Origin: Rhinopithecus roxellana
Taxonomy: Eukaryota > Chordata > Mammalia > Primates > Cercopithecidae
Assembly (NCBI RefSeq): GCF_007565055.1
Contig: NC_044562.1
Coordinates: 51,656,250-51,720,249, forward strand
DNA length: 64,000 bases
Direction of reading: 5' to 3'
Positions 34,916 through 46,005 of this stretch are shown here, piece after piece; positions within the stretch are counted from its first letter, which is position 1; each line of letters begins with the position of its first letter. The position numbers and the translations under genes were made by a program. Under the pieces are notes generated by a model. The model saw only the letters and a list, made by a program, of their open reading frames with translations. It ran no database searches and was not told the DNA's origin.

Positions 34916-36044
34916 CAGCAGCAGAGATGGCCAACTAGTAAGTATTTCTTAAATCCATGGTAGCATGTTTATTTTGAGATACAGTAAGCTTACTGTTTTC
35001 CTCTTATAATCAAGTTAGAATTAAGTGACTCTGAGCTTTCAAAACTGTTTTCAGGTTATTTATTCACTTCACTCAAGGTGAAAGCATTTGTTTTTCCCTT
35101 CTGCGTGAATAGACAGCTAAGTGCCTTTTAGGAAAAAGAAAGAGAAGCAATTCCATTGCCTAAAACTTGACTTTACAAATTGTATTTGTTGAGCAGAACT
35201 TCAGAATTTTGTCTTCACTAGATTAAAAAATTATATAGTAGTACTTTGTTGTTACAACAAGGTCATAATGTGAGATCTAAGAAGAGGCTGATAATACTCC
35301 CTTCAACCTTCCTTCAAGCCTAAAGTAACCCATGTTAGCACTTCACCGTCTACGGTTCCTTGCCCTTTCCTGAGCTCATAATAGGGCAAAACCATGCACA
35401 CTGCTGCAACTTACTGTTTACATGGAGTGGAAATACCATTCTTTCAGGTTCATATAAAAAAGCTAGCTTCTTTTTTAAATACCAGTATAATTTGCTATTG
35501 CATAAATGTTCTTATTCAACCATTCCCTTACTGATGAGCTTTGATTTGTTTCCAGGGCCCCGTCCTCTTTCCTGTTAAATGATAAGCTTATGAAAAAATG
35601 AATCTGTTGGTCAAAGTGCATGAATATTTTAAAATAGATGTTGCCAGATCACATTATTCAAAACTTTACTAATTTAAATCTTAATAATATAGACTTTCTT
35701 TTTGAAATAATAAAACATTGCCTTTTTGACGTTAAGAGCTTTAAGTCTCTATTTTGTTTCCTATGTTCAGAATAAAATTTGTAAGAAACTCAGATGATAA
35801 GCTTAATAGATGCATAAGGTATAAAAGAGGACCCTTAAATTTGCTTCCTGCCAAAGAATAAAAGAGAGTTTAGAAGGAAAGAGATCCATGTTATGCTTTA
35901 TTATAGAGGTTCCATGATTTAGGCTGGCTCATGACTTCGGACTTCTTCTAGACCAAAGCTCATGGTTCAGAAAATGGAAAAAGAATAGCCTTCTTTATGG
36001 TCCCTGTGCAAAGACACTTTTTAATTTTTAAATTTTAACTAATT
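34916..36044. other. Unassigned sequence
   Basis: No gene was recognised. The 72-codon frame at 35360-35578 is unrecognised. Confidence 0.4.
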
Positions 36045-36057
36045 CTTCCTTGCTCTT

Positions 36058-36293
36058 TCTTTTCTTTTTTCTTTCTTTCTTTTCTTTTCTTTTTTTTCTT
36101 TAGATGAAGTTTTGCTCTGTCGCCCAGGCTGGAGTGCAGTGGTGAGATCTCAGCTCACTGCAACCTCTGCCTCCCAGGTTCAAGCTATTCTCCTGCCTCA
36201 GCCTCCCGGGTAGCTGGGATTACAGGTGCAGGCCACCACAGCTAGCTAATTTTTGTATTTTTAGTAGAGATGGGGTTTTGTTATGTTGACCAG
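36058..36293 (-). mobile_element. Alu SINE, truncated, antisense
   Basis: A T/CTTTT-rich tail, then GATGAAGTTTTGCTCTGTCG and the right monomer plus part of the left monomer, stopping at TATGTTGACCAGGC. The missing part is the Alu 5' end. CTTGCTCTT occurs just outside both ends (near 36049 and 36295), which fits truncation during insertion. Confidence 0.88.
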
Positions 36294-36734
36294 GCTTGCT
36301 CTTATCTATTGAGAAGGTTCTGCCAACTCTCTTTGTCAATTCTACAAGTGCAGTTTTATGAGTGTAATTCTATGAGTGCAATTTTAGAGATGATCTCACA
36401 CATCAGACCTGCTGCCGCGTTCAGCATTCCCTGATTATCATAATGTTTGACCCCTTCACCTCTTGCTTTAGTTATTCCAAACAGTGACATTCTGTCTGAA
36501 GTCTCGTGTGACTATTTGTCTTTCTCCTTTTCTAAGCAGTTCACATGTCAAAGTATACAATATCTAAGACATTTGGCTGTCCAAGCCTTGCCATCTGGGG
36601 GAAAGAGTTTCTCTTAATTCAATTAATCAGACTCTATGTTTGTAGAACTGACAAATCTGCAAATTCAGGATGGGACAGAAAGTTTATTCTAATTAATTCT
36701 TCTTAATTTGATAATAATATAAATATTTAAATCA

Positions 36735-36880
36735 ATACTGCAGCATGGCTTAGTAGAGATGTCAGATGGAACTGAATTTGAAACTCGGCTTCACCTCATA
36801 ATGGTAGTGTAGACTTGGCCAAGTTAATTATATTCTAAGCTTCAGATTCTTTCTGTATAAAATTGGGCTAACATATACAT
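36735..36880 (+). mobile_element. MIR SINE, sense
   Basis: CAGCATGGCTTAGTAGAGAT ... GGAACTGAATTTGAAACTCGGCTTC ... CTTGGCCAAGTTAATTATATTC ... TCAGATTCTTTCTGTATAAAAT follows the MIR body order: tRNA-derived head, then the conserved core. Diverged. Confidence 0.65.
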
Positions 36881-36904
36881 CTCTCAAAGTAATATGAAAA
36901 GTAA

Positions 36905-37990
36905 ATCAAGTAGCAAACAAAAGAAAAAATGATCGATTGAACTACATTGAAATTAAAACTGTGCATCAAATAATACAATCAATAGAGAAAGCAACCCATG
37001 GAATTGGAAAAAGTATTTGCAACTCGTATATCTGATATGGTTAATATTCAGAATATATAAATAATCTTTATAATGCAAGGGCAAAGAGCAAACAACCAAA
37101 TAAAAATGGGCAAAAACTTGAGGAGACATTTTTCTAATTAAGATATATATGAAAAGATGCTTATAATCACTAATCATTACAGAAATGTCAATTAAAGTCA
37201 TAAAAACCACTGATATCACCTCCTATCAACTGGTGATATCAGTGGTTTTAATGGCTTTAATTGGGATGGCTACTATAAAAACCACAAAACAAAATAACAG
37301 ATTTTGTCAGGATTTAGAGAAATTGGAACCCTTGTGCACTGTTGGTCGGGATATAAAATGGTGTAGCCACTGTGGAAAACAGTATGGTGATTCCTCAAAA
37401 AATTAAAATTAGAAGTACCATATGATCCAGCAATTTCACTTCTGGTTATATACACAAAAGAGTTGAAAGCAAAATCTTGAAGAAATATTTGTACACTAAT
37501 ATTCATAGCCACATTATTCACAATAGCCAGAAAGGTGGAAGCCACACAAGTGTTTGTTGGTAGATGAATGGATAAAAAAAAAGTGGCCTCTACATACAAA
37601 GGAATATTATTCAGTCTTAAAAAGAAATGAATACTAACATGTTCTACAGCAAGGATGAATCTTGAGGACATTTTGCTAAGTGAAATAAACAGTCATAAAA
37701 AGACAAATTCGGTGCCATTCTACTTATAAGAGATATCTACAGTAGTCAAATTCATAGAGACATAAAGTAGAAGGGTGGTTACTAGGTGTTTAGGGAAAAG
37801 AGGAATGGAGATTTTGGATTCATGGGTCTAGAGTTTCAGTTCTGCAAGATGAAAAGAGTTCTGTAGATGAATGGTGGTAATGATTATATGACAATATGAA
37901 TTTATTAAGGCCACTGAACTGTACACTTAAAAGTGGTTAAGATAAAAAAATTTGTTATATGCATTTTACCACAATTTTAAAAAAGCAAAT
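36905..37990 (+). mobile_element. Ancient L1 (L1M-type) 3' end
   Basis: Relics of the ORF2 C-terminus are visible as diverged equivalents of the younger copy at 29.2-29.7 kb: AACAACCAAATAAAAATGGG, then CTTGTGCACTGTTGGTCGGG, then AGTACCATATGATCCAGCAA. The 3' UTR ends with CACTGAACTGTACACTTAAA and GTTATATGCATTTTACCACA, typical of older mammalian L1M families. No frame survives. It carries the hairpin at 37203-37249. Confidence 0.88.
37203..37249. repeat. Perfect 18-bp inverted repeat (hairpin) inside old L1
   Basis: AAAACCACTGATATCACC at 37203-37220 is the exact reverse complement of 37232-37249, with an 11-base loop. Related L1 copies have only the left arm sequence type followed by non-palindromic DNA, so the right arm looks like a templated inverted duplication. 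Confidence 0.93.
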
Positions 37991-38243
37991 CAGATAATGT
38001 ATATATAGCACCTAGTGTAGTTCTTAATATATGGTAGGCGATAAATAGTTACTATTAACAATAATAATAATAATATCCAGTCTTACTGGGCTAATAGTTT
38101 TCTCTGGTCTGTTTTATTCTAAATTTAAAGATATCTTTTAATTATGTAAATTTTCAAACAACAGAAAAGATGAAATAGCACAGTCAAAACCTGTATGTCC
38201 TTAGCCAAGATTCAACAAAGTTAAAGTTTGCCATATTGGATTA
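37991..38243. other. Short AT-rich interval, possibly old L1 sequence
   Basis: It contains an (AAT)n run near 38055-38073. From about 38,110 the text may belong to the same old LINE sequence that resumes after the ERV-L at 40,493. Confidence 0.35.
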
Positions 38244-38699
38244 TGATGGTTAATACTGAGTGTCAACTTGATTAGACTGAAGGATGTAAAGCATTGATCC
38301 TGGGTGTGTCTGTGAGAGTATTGACAAAGGAGATTAACATTTGAGTCAGTGGGCTAGGGAAGGCAAACCCACCCTTAATCTGGATCGGCACCTTTTAATC
38401 AGCTGCCAGCGGATATAAAGCAGGCAGAAAAATGTGAAAAGGAGAGACTGGCCTAGGCTCCCAGCCTACAGCTTTCTCCTGTGCTGGATGCTTCTTGCCC
38501 TTTGAACACAGGGCTCCACATTCTTCAGTTTTGGGACTCAGACTGGCTGTCTTTGCTCCTCAGCTTGCAGACAGCCTATTGTGGGACCTTGTGATCATGT
38601 AAGTTAATACTTTATAAATATATATTATATATAGCTATAATATATATAGTTAATTATATATATATATAGTTTATTGTGTGTGTGTATATATATATATAT
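38244..38699 (+). repeat. 5' LTR of the ERV-L (MLT2A-like), 3' end lost
   Basis: TGATGGTTAATACTGAGTGT start, GGGTGTGTCTGTGAGAGTAT, and CTGTGCTGGATGCTTCTTGC are MLT2A landmarks. After CTTTATAAATATATATTATA it dissolves into a TA/TG-rich microsatellite (about 38613-38699). The normal LTR end (AGAGAACCCTG...), present in the partner LTR, is missing here. Confidence 0.85.
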
Positions 38700-38961
38700 G
38701 GAATAATTGTTGTGTCTCCTGGTGGCAGCATTCCTCCTCCTGGAACTAAGACCTCTAGGCTAGCAGACCCTGGTATTGTTTCTCCCATAGCCAGGATTCA
38801 TGGGTCCAGGAATCAAGGGGCAGAAGTGGAAGTAGCACCACTCACCATCACCCCCTAGCAAAATTTTTGCTTCCTGTTCCTGCGGCATTATGTTCTGCTG
38901 GCCTAGGGGTCTTAGTTCCAGAGGGAGGAATGTTGCCACCAGGAGACACAACAATTATTCC
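38700..38961. repeat. 61-bp inverted repeat with 140-bp spacer
   Basis: 38700-38760 and 38901-38961 are reverse complements with four mismatches in 61 bases. The right arm has the orientation expected for ERV-L internal sequence and reads on smoothly into it, so the left arm is the inverted copy. The left arm lies exactly where the 5' LTR end should be. Confidence 0.93.
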
Positions 38962-39393
38962 ATTAAACTAGAAGTTGAGATTGCCACCTGGACATTCTGG
39001 GCTCCTCCTACCTTTAAGTCAACAGACTAAGAAGGGAGTTACAGTGTTGGCTGGGGTGATTGACCCAGACTATCAGTATGAAATCAGTCTACTACTCCAC
39101 AATGGAGGTAAGGAAGAGAATGCATAGAATACAGGAGACCAATTAGGGTGTCTTTTAGTATTACCATACCCTGTGATTAAGGTCAATGGGAAACTACAAC
39201 AGCCCAATCCAGGCAGGACCACAGATGGCTCAGACCCCTCAAGAATGAAGGTTTGGATCATTCCACCAGGAAAAAAACCATGACCTACTGAGGTGCTTGC
39301 TTAAAGCAAAGGGAATACAGAATGGGTAGTAGAAGAAAGTAGTCATCAATACCAGCTACAACCACATGACCAACTGCAGAAACAGAGACTGTA

Positions 39394-39720
39394 GGCCGGG
39401 CGCAGTGGTGGCTCAGGCCAGGCGCAGTGGCTCACACTTGTAATCCAAGCACTTTGGGAGGCCGAGGTGGGTGGATCATGAGGTTGGGAGTTCAAGACCA
39501 GCCTGGTCGACATAGTGAAACCCCATCTCTACTAAAAAATACAGAAATTAGCCGGACATGGTGGTGTGCACCTGTAGTCCCAGCTACTTGGGAGGCTGAG
39601 GCAGGAGAATCACTTGAAACCGGAGGCAGAGCTTGCAGTGAGCCAAGATTGCACCAATGCACTCCAGCCTGGGCAACAGAGTGAGACTCTGTCTCAAAAA
39701 ACAAAACAAACAAACAAGAA
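39394..39720 (+). mobile_element. Alu SINE with duplicated head, nested in ERV-L
   Basis: The Alu start occurs twice: GGCCGGGCGCAGTGGTGGCT at 39394, then GGCCAGGCGCAGTGGCTCAC at 39416, after which the Alu continues normally to a CAAACAAACAAG tail. Perfect 14-bp duplications AAACAGAGACTGTA lie at 39380-39393 and 39721-39734. GAGCTTGCAGTGAGCC suggests an AluY-like copy. Confidence 0.95.
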
Positions 39721-40037
39721 AAACAGAGACTGTAATTGTCATGAGTATTTCCTCCTTCTTTTGCTAAAAACATGTTTGTGCGTATATACACTTGTACTAA
39801 GAAAATATTTTATTTTTTTCTTTATCATTTGACATAAGATTTATCAACTTCATATCAGCATTTAAGTATTGTTAACTTCATGTAATAGTATTTGGGTTGG
39901 GGATTGGTGCGTTTCTGGTTGTACAAAGGGTAGTTGTATTATGTTAGGTGTAATTGTGACCTTACTATTGTCTTTATTTGAAGATTATGTATGATCTCAG
40001 GAGAGGAGTATGGGTTCAAGTTGACAAGGGTTGGACT

Positions 40038-40409
40038 TGTGATTGTTAATACTGAGTGTCAACTTGATTGGACTGAAGGATGTAAAGCATCGACCCTGAG
40101 TGTGTCTGTGAGGGTGTTGCCAAAGGAGATTGACATTTGAGTCAGTGGGCTGGGGAAGGCAAACCCACCCTTAATCTGGATGGGCACCTTTTAATCAGCT
40201 GCCTGCGGATATAAAGCAGGCAGAAAAACATGAAAAGTAGAGACTGGTCTAGTCTCCCAGCCTCCATCTTTCTCCTGTGCTGGATGCTTCCTGCCCTCAC
40301 ACATCGGACTCCACGTTCTTCAGCTTTGGGACTTGGATTGGCTCTCCTTGCTCCTCAGCTTGTAGACAGCCCATTGTGGGACCTTGTAAGTTAACACTTA
40401 ATAAACTCC

Positions 40410-40449
<40 letters not shown>

Positions 40450-40492
40450 ATATATCCTATTCTGTCCCTTTAGAGAACCCTGATTGATATTA
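40038..40492 (+). repeat. 3' LTR of the ERV-L (MLT2A-like)
   Basis: Starts TGTGATTGTTAATACTGAGT, has the same landmarks as the 5' LTR, contains a (TG)n microsatellite at about 40413-40444, and ends with CTTTAGAGAACCCTGATTGA. By eye it differs from the 5' LTR at thirty-odd of roughly 350 alignable bases. Confidence 0.88.
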
Positions 40493-41150
40493 CTAGAATT
40501 TTATACATTATACAAAAGTATATTTTTGCTGAATCGTTTAAAATAAATTGCAGAGATCATCACGTTTTACCTAAATATTCTAGCATGCGTTTCCTAGGAA
40601 CAAAATTATACATAGTTACAATTCCGTTATAATTAAGACATTACTAATGACTTGCTAATGCCATATATTCCTCACTAATATATGAATATCATCATCTGTC
40701 CCCTAAATGTCTTTAATAGACAAATTTTTCAAACCAGGATCTATTAAGATTCCTGCATTGCCTTTTGTTTTTACATCCCTTTAGATTCTGTCCTAGTTTA
40801 GTCATAGCCCCTCTTTTGTTTTTCCCTGTGAAATTAGCTTTTTGAAGAGACCAGTATAGCTGTCTTGAGAAATGTCCCACATTCTGTATTTTTTTTTTAA
40901 ATGATTTCCTTATGGCGTGGTTCAGCTTGTTTCTCTCTGTCCTCTATTTCTGCCAATCTGGAAGTTAGTCCCAAAGCCTCAATGAGATTCAGATGAAGTA
41001 GTTTTGACAGGATCAGTGATGCCTTTATATTTTACACCCAACAGTTACATGAAGGCAGGTTTTCCTCCCACAGTTTGCTAAGCTTGATCAGTGGGTTAAG
41101 AGAGGGTCAGTCAAGTCTCTACATTGTAAAGGGTATCAGGTATTTGCCAA
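40493..41150. mobile_element. Possible ancient LINE sequence
   Basis: Blocks such as GACAAATTTTTCAAACCAGGATC, GCATTGCCTTTTGTTTTTACATCCC, TTTTTGAAGAGACCAGTATAGC and CTTGATCAGTGGGTTAAG recall a common diverged L1M-type 3' region. If correct, the ERV-L inserted into it and the left remainder lies at about 38110-38243. Assigned by eye and uncertain. Confidence 0.4.
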
Positions 41151-42934
41151 GCAGTCTATGGAATAATATGTGAGGTAGAGCCCATTTCTCACCAGCCTTA
41201 CCCCAGATAGCTTTAGCGTTCTTTGGTCTTTAATCAAGTCATTGTTTCATTGGGGATTTAAAAACAGGAATGAATTAAATTCCTCTATAAAGGCAAGTTA
41301 GATGTTGAATTCTTTCCTTTTAGTTATCACTTTCTAGAGTAAAGATTGGGCACCGTTGTCTAGTGGTGGCAAATAAGATTTATCTTTCACTTTTAAAACA
41401 CTGTAGGCCATATAAATGTTAAGTAAGAGGTTTTACAATGAAGTAGAAAATTTTCTAGCAAGTCCAGGGCTGATAGGAATTGCGTAGTAATTATTGCTGT
41501 ACTTTCCTAAACTGGTTTATAGTGATTGTGATTTAAGGTAACAAACTTTGAACCATGAGAAGAAAGAGACAAGTTGCCTATTTGCCTTCCTCCTTTACCT
41601 GTTTTCCTGCAGAATTACAAGAATGTTCCCCTAGATTGCCAGAAGAGGAGAGATTATTGTATGAATTTTCCCCTCTTTAGTGAAAGCTCTTCTTTCCCTT
41701 GTCTTCTACCTCACCAGTTCATTCAAAATGGGCTTCATATAAGCACATAAAACACACTCCTAAGAAGACATTCTCCCAACTTTCATTCTTTCAGTAACAA
41801 ACAAATATTGAACATTTGCTCAGTGTCAGGCACAGTGTCAGTTCCTGGATCTACAGAGACGTAAAAACCACCCAATAAAAAGTCTCTGTCTCTCAGGAAT
41901 TGTAGTTCAGTTAGAAACCATCTTTCTAAGGGGAGTTAGCTGACACTTCAGTTCTAAGAGAAATAAGCTATGGGCTGTCATGAGGTCATCACAAAGATGA
42001 CTTTGCCACATGGTTAGCCTTTCTTAGGAAGTGAACATAGAGTAAGGTCAATTTTTAAAAGGACCTTTTCTGAGTAATGAGACATGGTGGCGTGACTGCT
42101 GTGTTGTAGATTTAGAATTCTGCTGGCATAATGGATCATGATACCATTCTTGAAAAGTTGCTACTACACCAGAGACCTGAAAGTTACCTGAGCTTTTTTG
42201 CTACTCTCGGAAATCAGATTTACTGGCATTTAAAACATTTTCTATGGTTGACATTATTATTATTTTTATTATTTTAAATTGTTTAATTTAGTAGTTAGCA
42301 TCCTATTTTGCTCTCGCATAACAGGAAAGTGCCATTGAATATTATCTTTAATCTAGCAATAAGCAATTCTTGCATTTTACCAATATTTTAATTTTAACAA
42401 TGATATAGAGACAGACATCGGCTTCCTTATAACTCATGACATTTGCTTCATAGATCCATACTCACTTTAGACAAATAATTGGAAAACAAGAGGCTTAATA
42501 AACCTCCAAAGTCTCAAAGTAGTAATCATTTTATGCTATTTTCTTGAAATTCTCTTTGTCCAGTCTTATCATCTCTTCTATGATTTGATTTGTAGAATAA
42601 TAATGAGAATATTTACATTATTCTTTTCACATTCTCTTCCTCTTGGTGATATTTCAATTACCCCTATTGTAAAAGAAAGCATATGAAAAACATGATTCTA
42701 AAATTTTGAATTACAAACTAAAAATTTCAGTTTCATCCATGAACATTGCTCTTACCATTCTTCTCAGAATCAGGAAGCATTCAAGTATAAATTGTGGGCA
42801 CCCATTAAAATAAAACCCCCAGTCAGCTTTCTAATCTTCCTAAGAGTATTTCAACATTAGCATCTACTTAAAATGAATTAGCAACTTCTTTTATAGCGGT
42901 TGCTGTTGCCAGCTCTTGCTCCAAGAACCTTACT
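41151..42934. other. Unassigned sequence
   Basis: No gene was recognised. A weak ancient-repeat signal (TTGAACATTTGCTCAGTGTC, near 41810) is too short to name. T- and A-rich blocks dominate after 42,230. Confidence 0.4.
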
Positions 42935-43065
42935 AATGATATTGTTATAATATGCATATCAACTCAATGAGCTAGGTACAATTATGAGTCTCATTTTACA
43001 GATGAGGAAATTAAAGCAAAGAGATGTCAAATGACTTACTCAGTGCTCCACAGGCAACAAGTGCC
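42935..43065 (-). mobile_element. MIR SINE, antisense
   Basis: ATCAACTCAATGAGCTAGGT ... TCTCATTTTACAGATGAGGAAATTAAAGC ... GAGATGTCAAATGACTTACTCAGTGCTCCACAGGC is the MIR core on the minus strand, diverged. Confidence 0.78.
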
Positions 43066-44660
43066 TTTATCTCTATCCTGTGCCATTTTCTCATACAACT
43101 TCACATGTCTAATTTATGGATACACAAACTCTTAAACTCTCCACTATCTGGCCCAGCTCAGAAGCAAGATCGAGAAAGCATTAGGTGTTAATAACTGAAG
43201 GACATATATTGCTCCAATTATTTTAGGTTTCCCTTTTACCCTGTTTCAAACAATAAGAAAATGATCATGTTGAATACTGACCCTTTCTAAAATAGACTTC
43301 ATTACTGTATTTGATGCCAAGCCTTTCTTTTATTGGTGGATGCTCTGAGAAACAGCTTCATAGATCTGTCACTGTATTTGATATGAGAATGCTACTGAGG
43401 ACTTTGTCTACTGTATTACTTTGTTTCACATTGTAAAGACCTGAGTGAAGAACTTCTTTTAAAATTTAGGGATAAGAAAGGGATTTGCTTTCACTGATAA
43501 TCTCCCTGCCTTTTTCAGTAGTCATTTACAACTGTCCCTATTTCTCTTTTCACTTTGGTTACCAGGAATAACATATTTAGTTTAGTCAAATATGTGTCTT
43601 AGAGTCAAATATGTAGCTCAGTATTAAAAATGTTTTAAAGTAGGTTCTTACAGTCTGCATTTTTATATTTTATGCTCTCTACTTCCCTTCTCTTTTTGGT
43701 TTCCTATTTCAGTTTTTATTTTCCCTGCTCCAGATTTTTACTAACATTTTATCACCCCTTTGAATGTTTTACGTAAACCACCTCAAATCTCTTGTAGAAT
43801 AAGATAGAGACAGTTTTGTGTCCCCAAACACCAGGGATGCAAGGAAGCAAAAGGTATGGTCTTTGATTTTATGAAGCTCAGACATGATTGGGAATACAGC
43901 ACAAGGATGCAGAAACAAATTCACGTTGTGAATATCACAAGTGGTATAGATTTAAAAAATGCTATAGGAGTTTTGCATGAGGTCTGGTACAGTTGGAAAA
44001 AACTTAAGAAGTAGAAACTACACTGGCCATTGAAGAAAGGCTAGAACTCCAGTAAGAGTAGTATGGAAAGGAGGAAGATTTTTAAGAAAGGAAAATGTAT
44101 TGAACCAAGATATTAATGGGAATCTGGTTTATTCAAATAACAATGGCAGAAGATTGTTAGTTGTCAGCTCCAATATCCATTCTCATCTCTCCCTCAATTG
44201 CTGAACTTCAGTTTCATTTCAGGGCAGACATGTAATCAGATAAAAGACTATGTTTTCCATTTCTACTTTGAAACCAGGTTAATCAAAGTAATCTGTTTTT
44301 GCCAGTGAAATATAAGCACGAAGTGTTGTGTCACTCTGTGGGACTTTGAGAAAGTCTCATCAAAGAGAGAAAGTTTGCTCTTCTTTTCTCCTTTTACCAT
44401 CCTACTGCTTGAAGCCCAAGAAGCTCAATGAGCATCTTAGACCCTGGGGATAAGGAACACACTCAGAATGATGGAGCAGAGAGCTCAGAGCAGATTGGCC
44501 ATAGCTGAATGTAATGCCTCCCGTATAAAACCATTTAGCTAGAGTAGATAATTTATATAGAGCATAATGAAAAATTGTAGGTCAGAGCTAATGTTCAGCA
44601 AACAAGTATGAGCTTTATTTTATTAAAATAGGAAATATATGTGTGTCTCTCTCTATATAA
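43066..44660. other. Unassigned sequence
   Basis: No gene was recognised. The 44,160-44,510 part (AGTTTCATTTCAGGGCAGAC ... GTTTTTGCCAGTGAAATATAAG) looks like an eroded ancient DNA or LTR repeat, but I could not name the family. Confidence 0.4.
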
Positions 44661-45068
44661 TTTGTTTTTGTTTATGTTTTTGAGACAGGGTATCACTTTG
44701 TCACTCAGGCTGGAGTGTAGTGGCACAATCTCAGCTCACTGCAGCCTCAACCTCTTGGGCTCAAGTGATCCTCCCACATCAGCCCCCCCAAGGAGCTGGG
44801 ACTGCAGGCATGTGCCACTACACCCGGTTAACTTTAAAATTTTTTTTAGAGATATGGGTTCGTCATGTTGCCCAGACTGGTCTTGAACTCCTGAGCTCAA
44901 GTGATCTACCCTTCTCGGCCTCCTAAAGGGCTGAAATTAGATTTTATTTCAAGCAAAAATGTAAAAAATATCAAGATGAATATTATTTTTTTCAATTTGC
45001 AACTTTGCAAGATGAGATTTATGATTAGTCTCTTAAAACATTACAGGCGTGAGCCACCGTGCGTGGCC
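44661..45068 (-). mobile_element. Alu SINE, antisense, split by a 109-bp insertion
   Basis: The Alu runs from a TTTGTTTTTG-rich tail through GAGACAGGGTATCACTTTGT to about 44934, is interrupted, and resumes at about 45044 (CAGGCGTGAGCCACCGTG) to its head at 45068. The interrupting segment is not Alu. ATAGGAAATA occurs near 44628 and 45070 and may be the target-site duplication. Confidence 0.9.
44935..45043 (+). repeat. 109-bp segment copied into the Alu; donor-like copy at 45899-46005
   Basis: This segment and 45899-46005 share AAATTAGATTTTATTTCAA at their left ends and TTAAAACATTA at their right ends, with about ten substitutions and three small indels between them. Both junctions with the Alu fall at ATTA, the bases that Alu has at that point (GGGATTACAGG). 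Confidence 0.9.
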
Positions 45069-45531
45069 TATAGGAAATAAATAAATATATATGATCACAT
45101 CTGTGATTTTTCAAGAAAAAGTTTCTAAGCCATTTTATTCAGCTAATTAAACTTGTATGAATTTTTTTAGTGCAATTACATGTTGTATACCAACTGAGCA
45201 TATTTGCATTGATGATAAATACAGAAATATGTACATACTCTGTGTTTACTATTACTATAAAAACATTTTATGAAAGGACAGAAGATAAATTTAAAATAAT
45301 TTTTGTGTTCAAAGTTTTAATAACAGCTAAGGAAATAAGAAATAGGAGTTCAATGAAAAATATTTTTTCTTAAGTTTATAAATATAAACTTTAGTTTAAT
45401 AACTCATTATTAAAGAACAGATTTAAAACCAAAAATTTTAACAATACTGTTACATTTTAAATTTAAGTGTAATTAAAGGAAACTCTACAAAAAAAGGCTA
45501 TACGAAAAGGTGTTTAGAAAACTTAAACGTT

Positions 45532-45835
45532 GCTGGGTGCGGTGGTTTGCACCTGTAATCCTAACACTTTGGGAGGCCGAGGCAGGTGAATCATGAGGTC
45601 AAGAGTTCAAGACCAGCCTGGCCAACATAGTGAACCCCATCTCTACTAAAAATACAAAAAATTAGCTGGGCGTGGTGGTGGGCACCTGTAATCCTAGCTA
45701 CTCGGGAGGCTGAGGCAGAAGAATCACTTGAACCCGTGAGGCAGAGGTTGCAGTGAGCCAAAATCTCGCCACTGCATACCAGCCCCGGTGACAGTGCAAG
45801 ACTCTGTTTCAAAAAAAAGAAAGAAAGAAAGAAAA
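45532..45835 (+). mobile_element. Alu SINE, full length, sense
   Basis: Starts GCTGGGTGCGGTGGTTTGCA and runs through both monomers to a (GAAA)n tail. AAAACTTAAACGTT (45518-45531) and AAACCTTAAACATT (45836-45849) are diverged target-site duplications. It lies about 460 bp from the split antisense Alu. Confidence 0.93.
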
Positions 45836-45898
45836 AAACCTTAAACATTAAAATAATTTATTCATTATATAAAAGATATTAAAAACTCTTTATCAGGG

Positions 45899-46005
45899 AA
45901 ATTAGATTTTATTTCAACCAAGAATGTAAAAAAATCAAAATGAATATTATTTTTTCAATTTGCAATATTACAAGCTGAAATTTATGATTAGTTGTTAAAA
46001 CATTA
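45899..46005 (+). repeat. Donor-like copy of the 109-bp segment
   Basis: This is the non-Alu counterpart of 44935-45043, in the same orientation. It sits in ordinary AT-rich sequence that continues on both sides, so it is the more likely ancestral location. Confidence 0.85.

Larger units (their letters stand above)
38244..40492 (+). mobile_element. ERV-L provirus remnant with two LTRs, internally deleted
   Basis: Two same-orientation MLT2A-like LTRs (38244 to about 38699 and 40038-40492) bracket about 1.3 kb of internal DNA. The internal part resembles the 3' end of HERV-L: degenerate pol-end and the untranslated part before the 3' LTR, with a purine-rich tract (ACAAGGGTTGGA) just ahead of the 3' LTR. 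Nearly all of gag and pol is missing. HERV-L has no env, which fits. The element is old and has no intact frame. An Alu is nested at 39394-39720, and a fold-back inverted repeat sits next to the 5' LTR. Confidence 0.88.
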
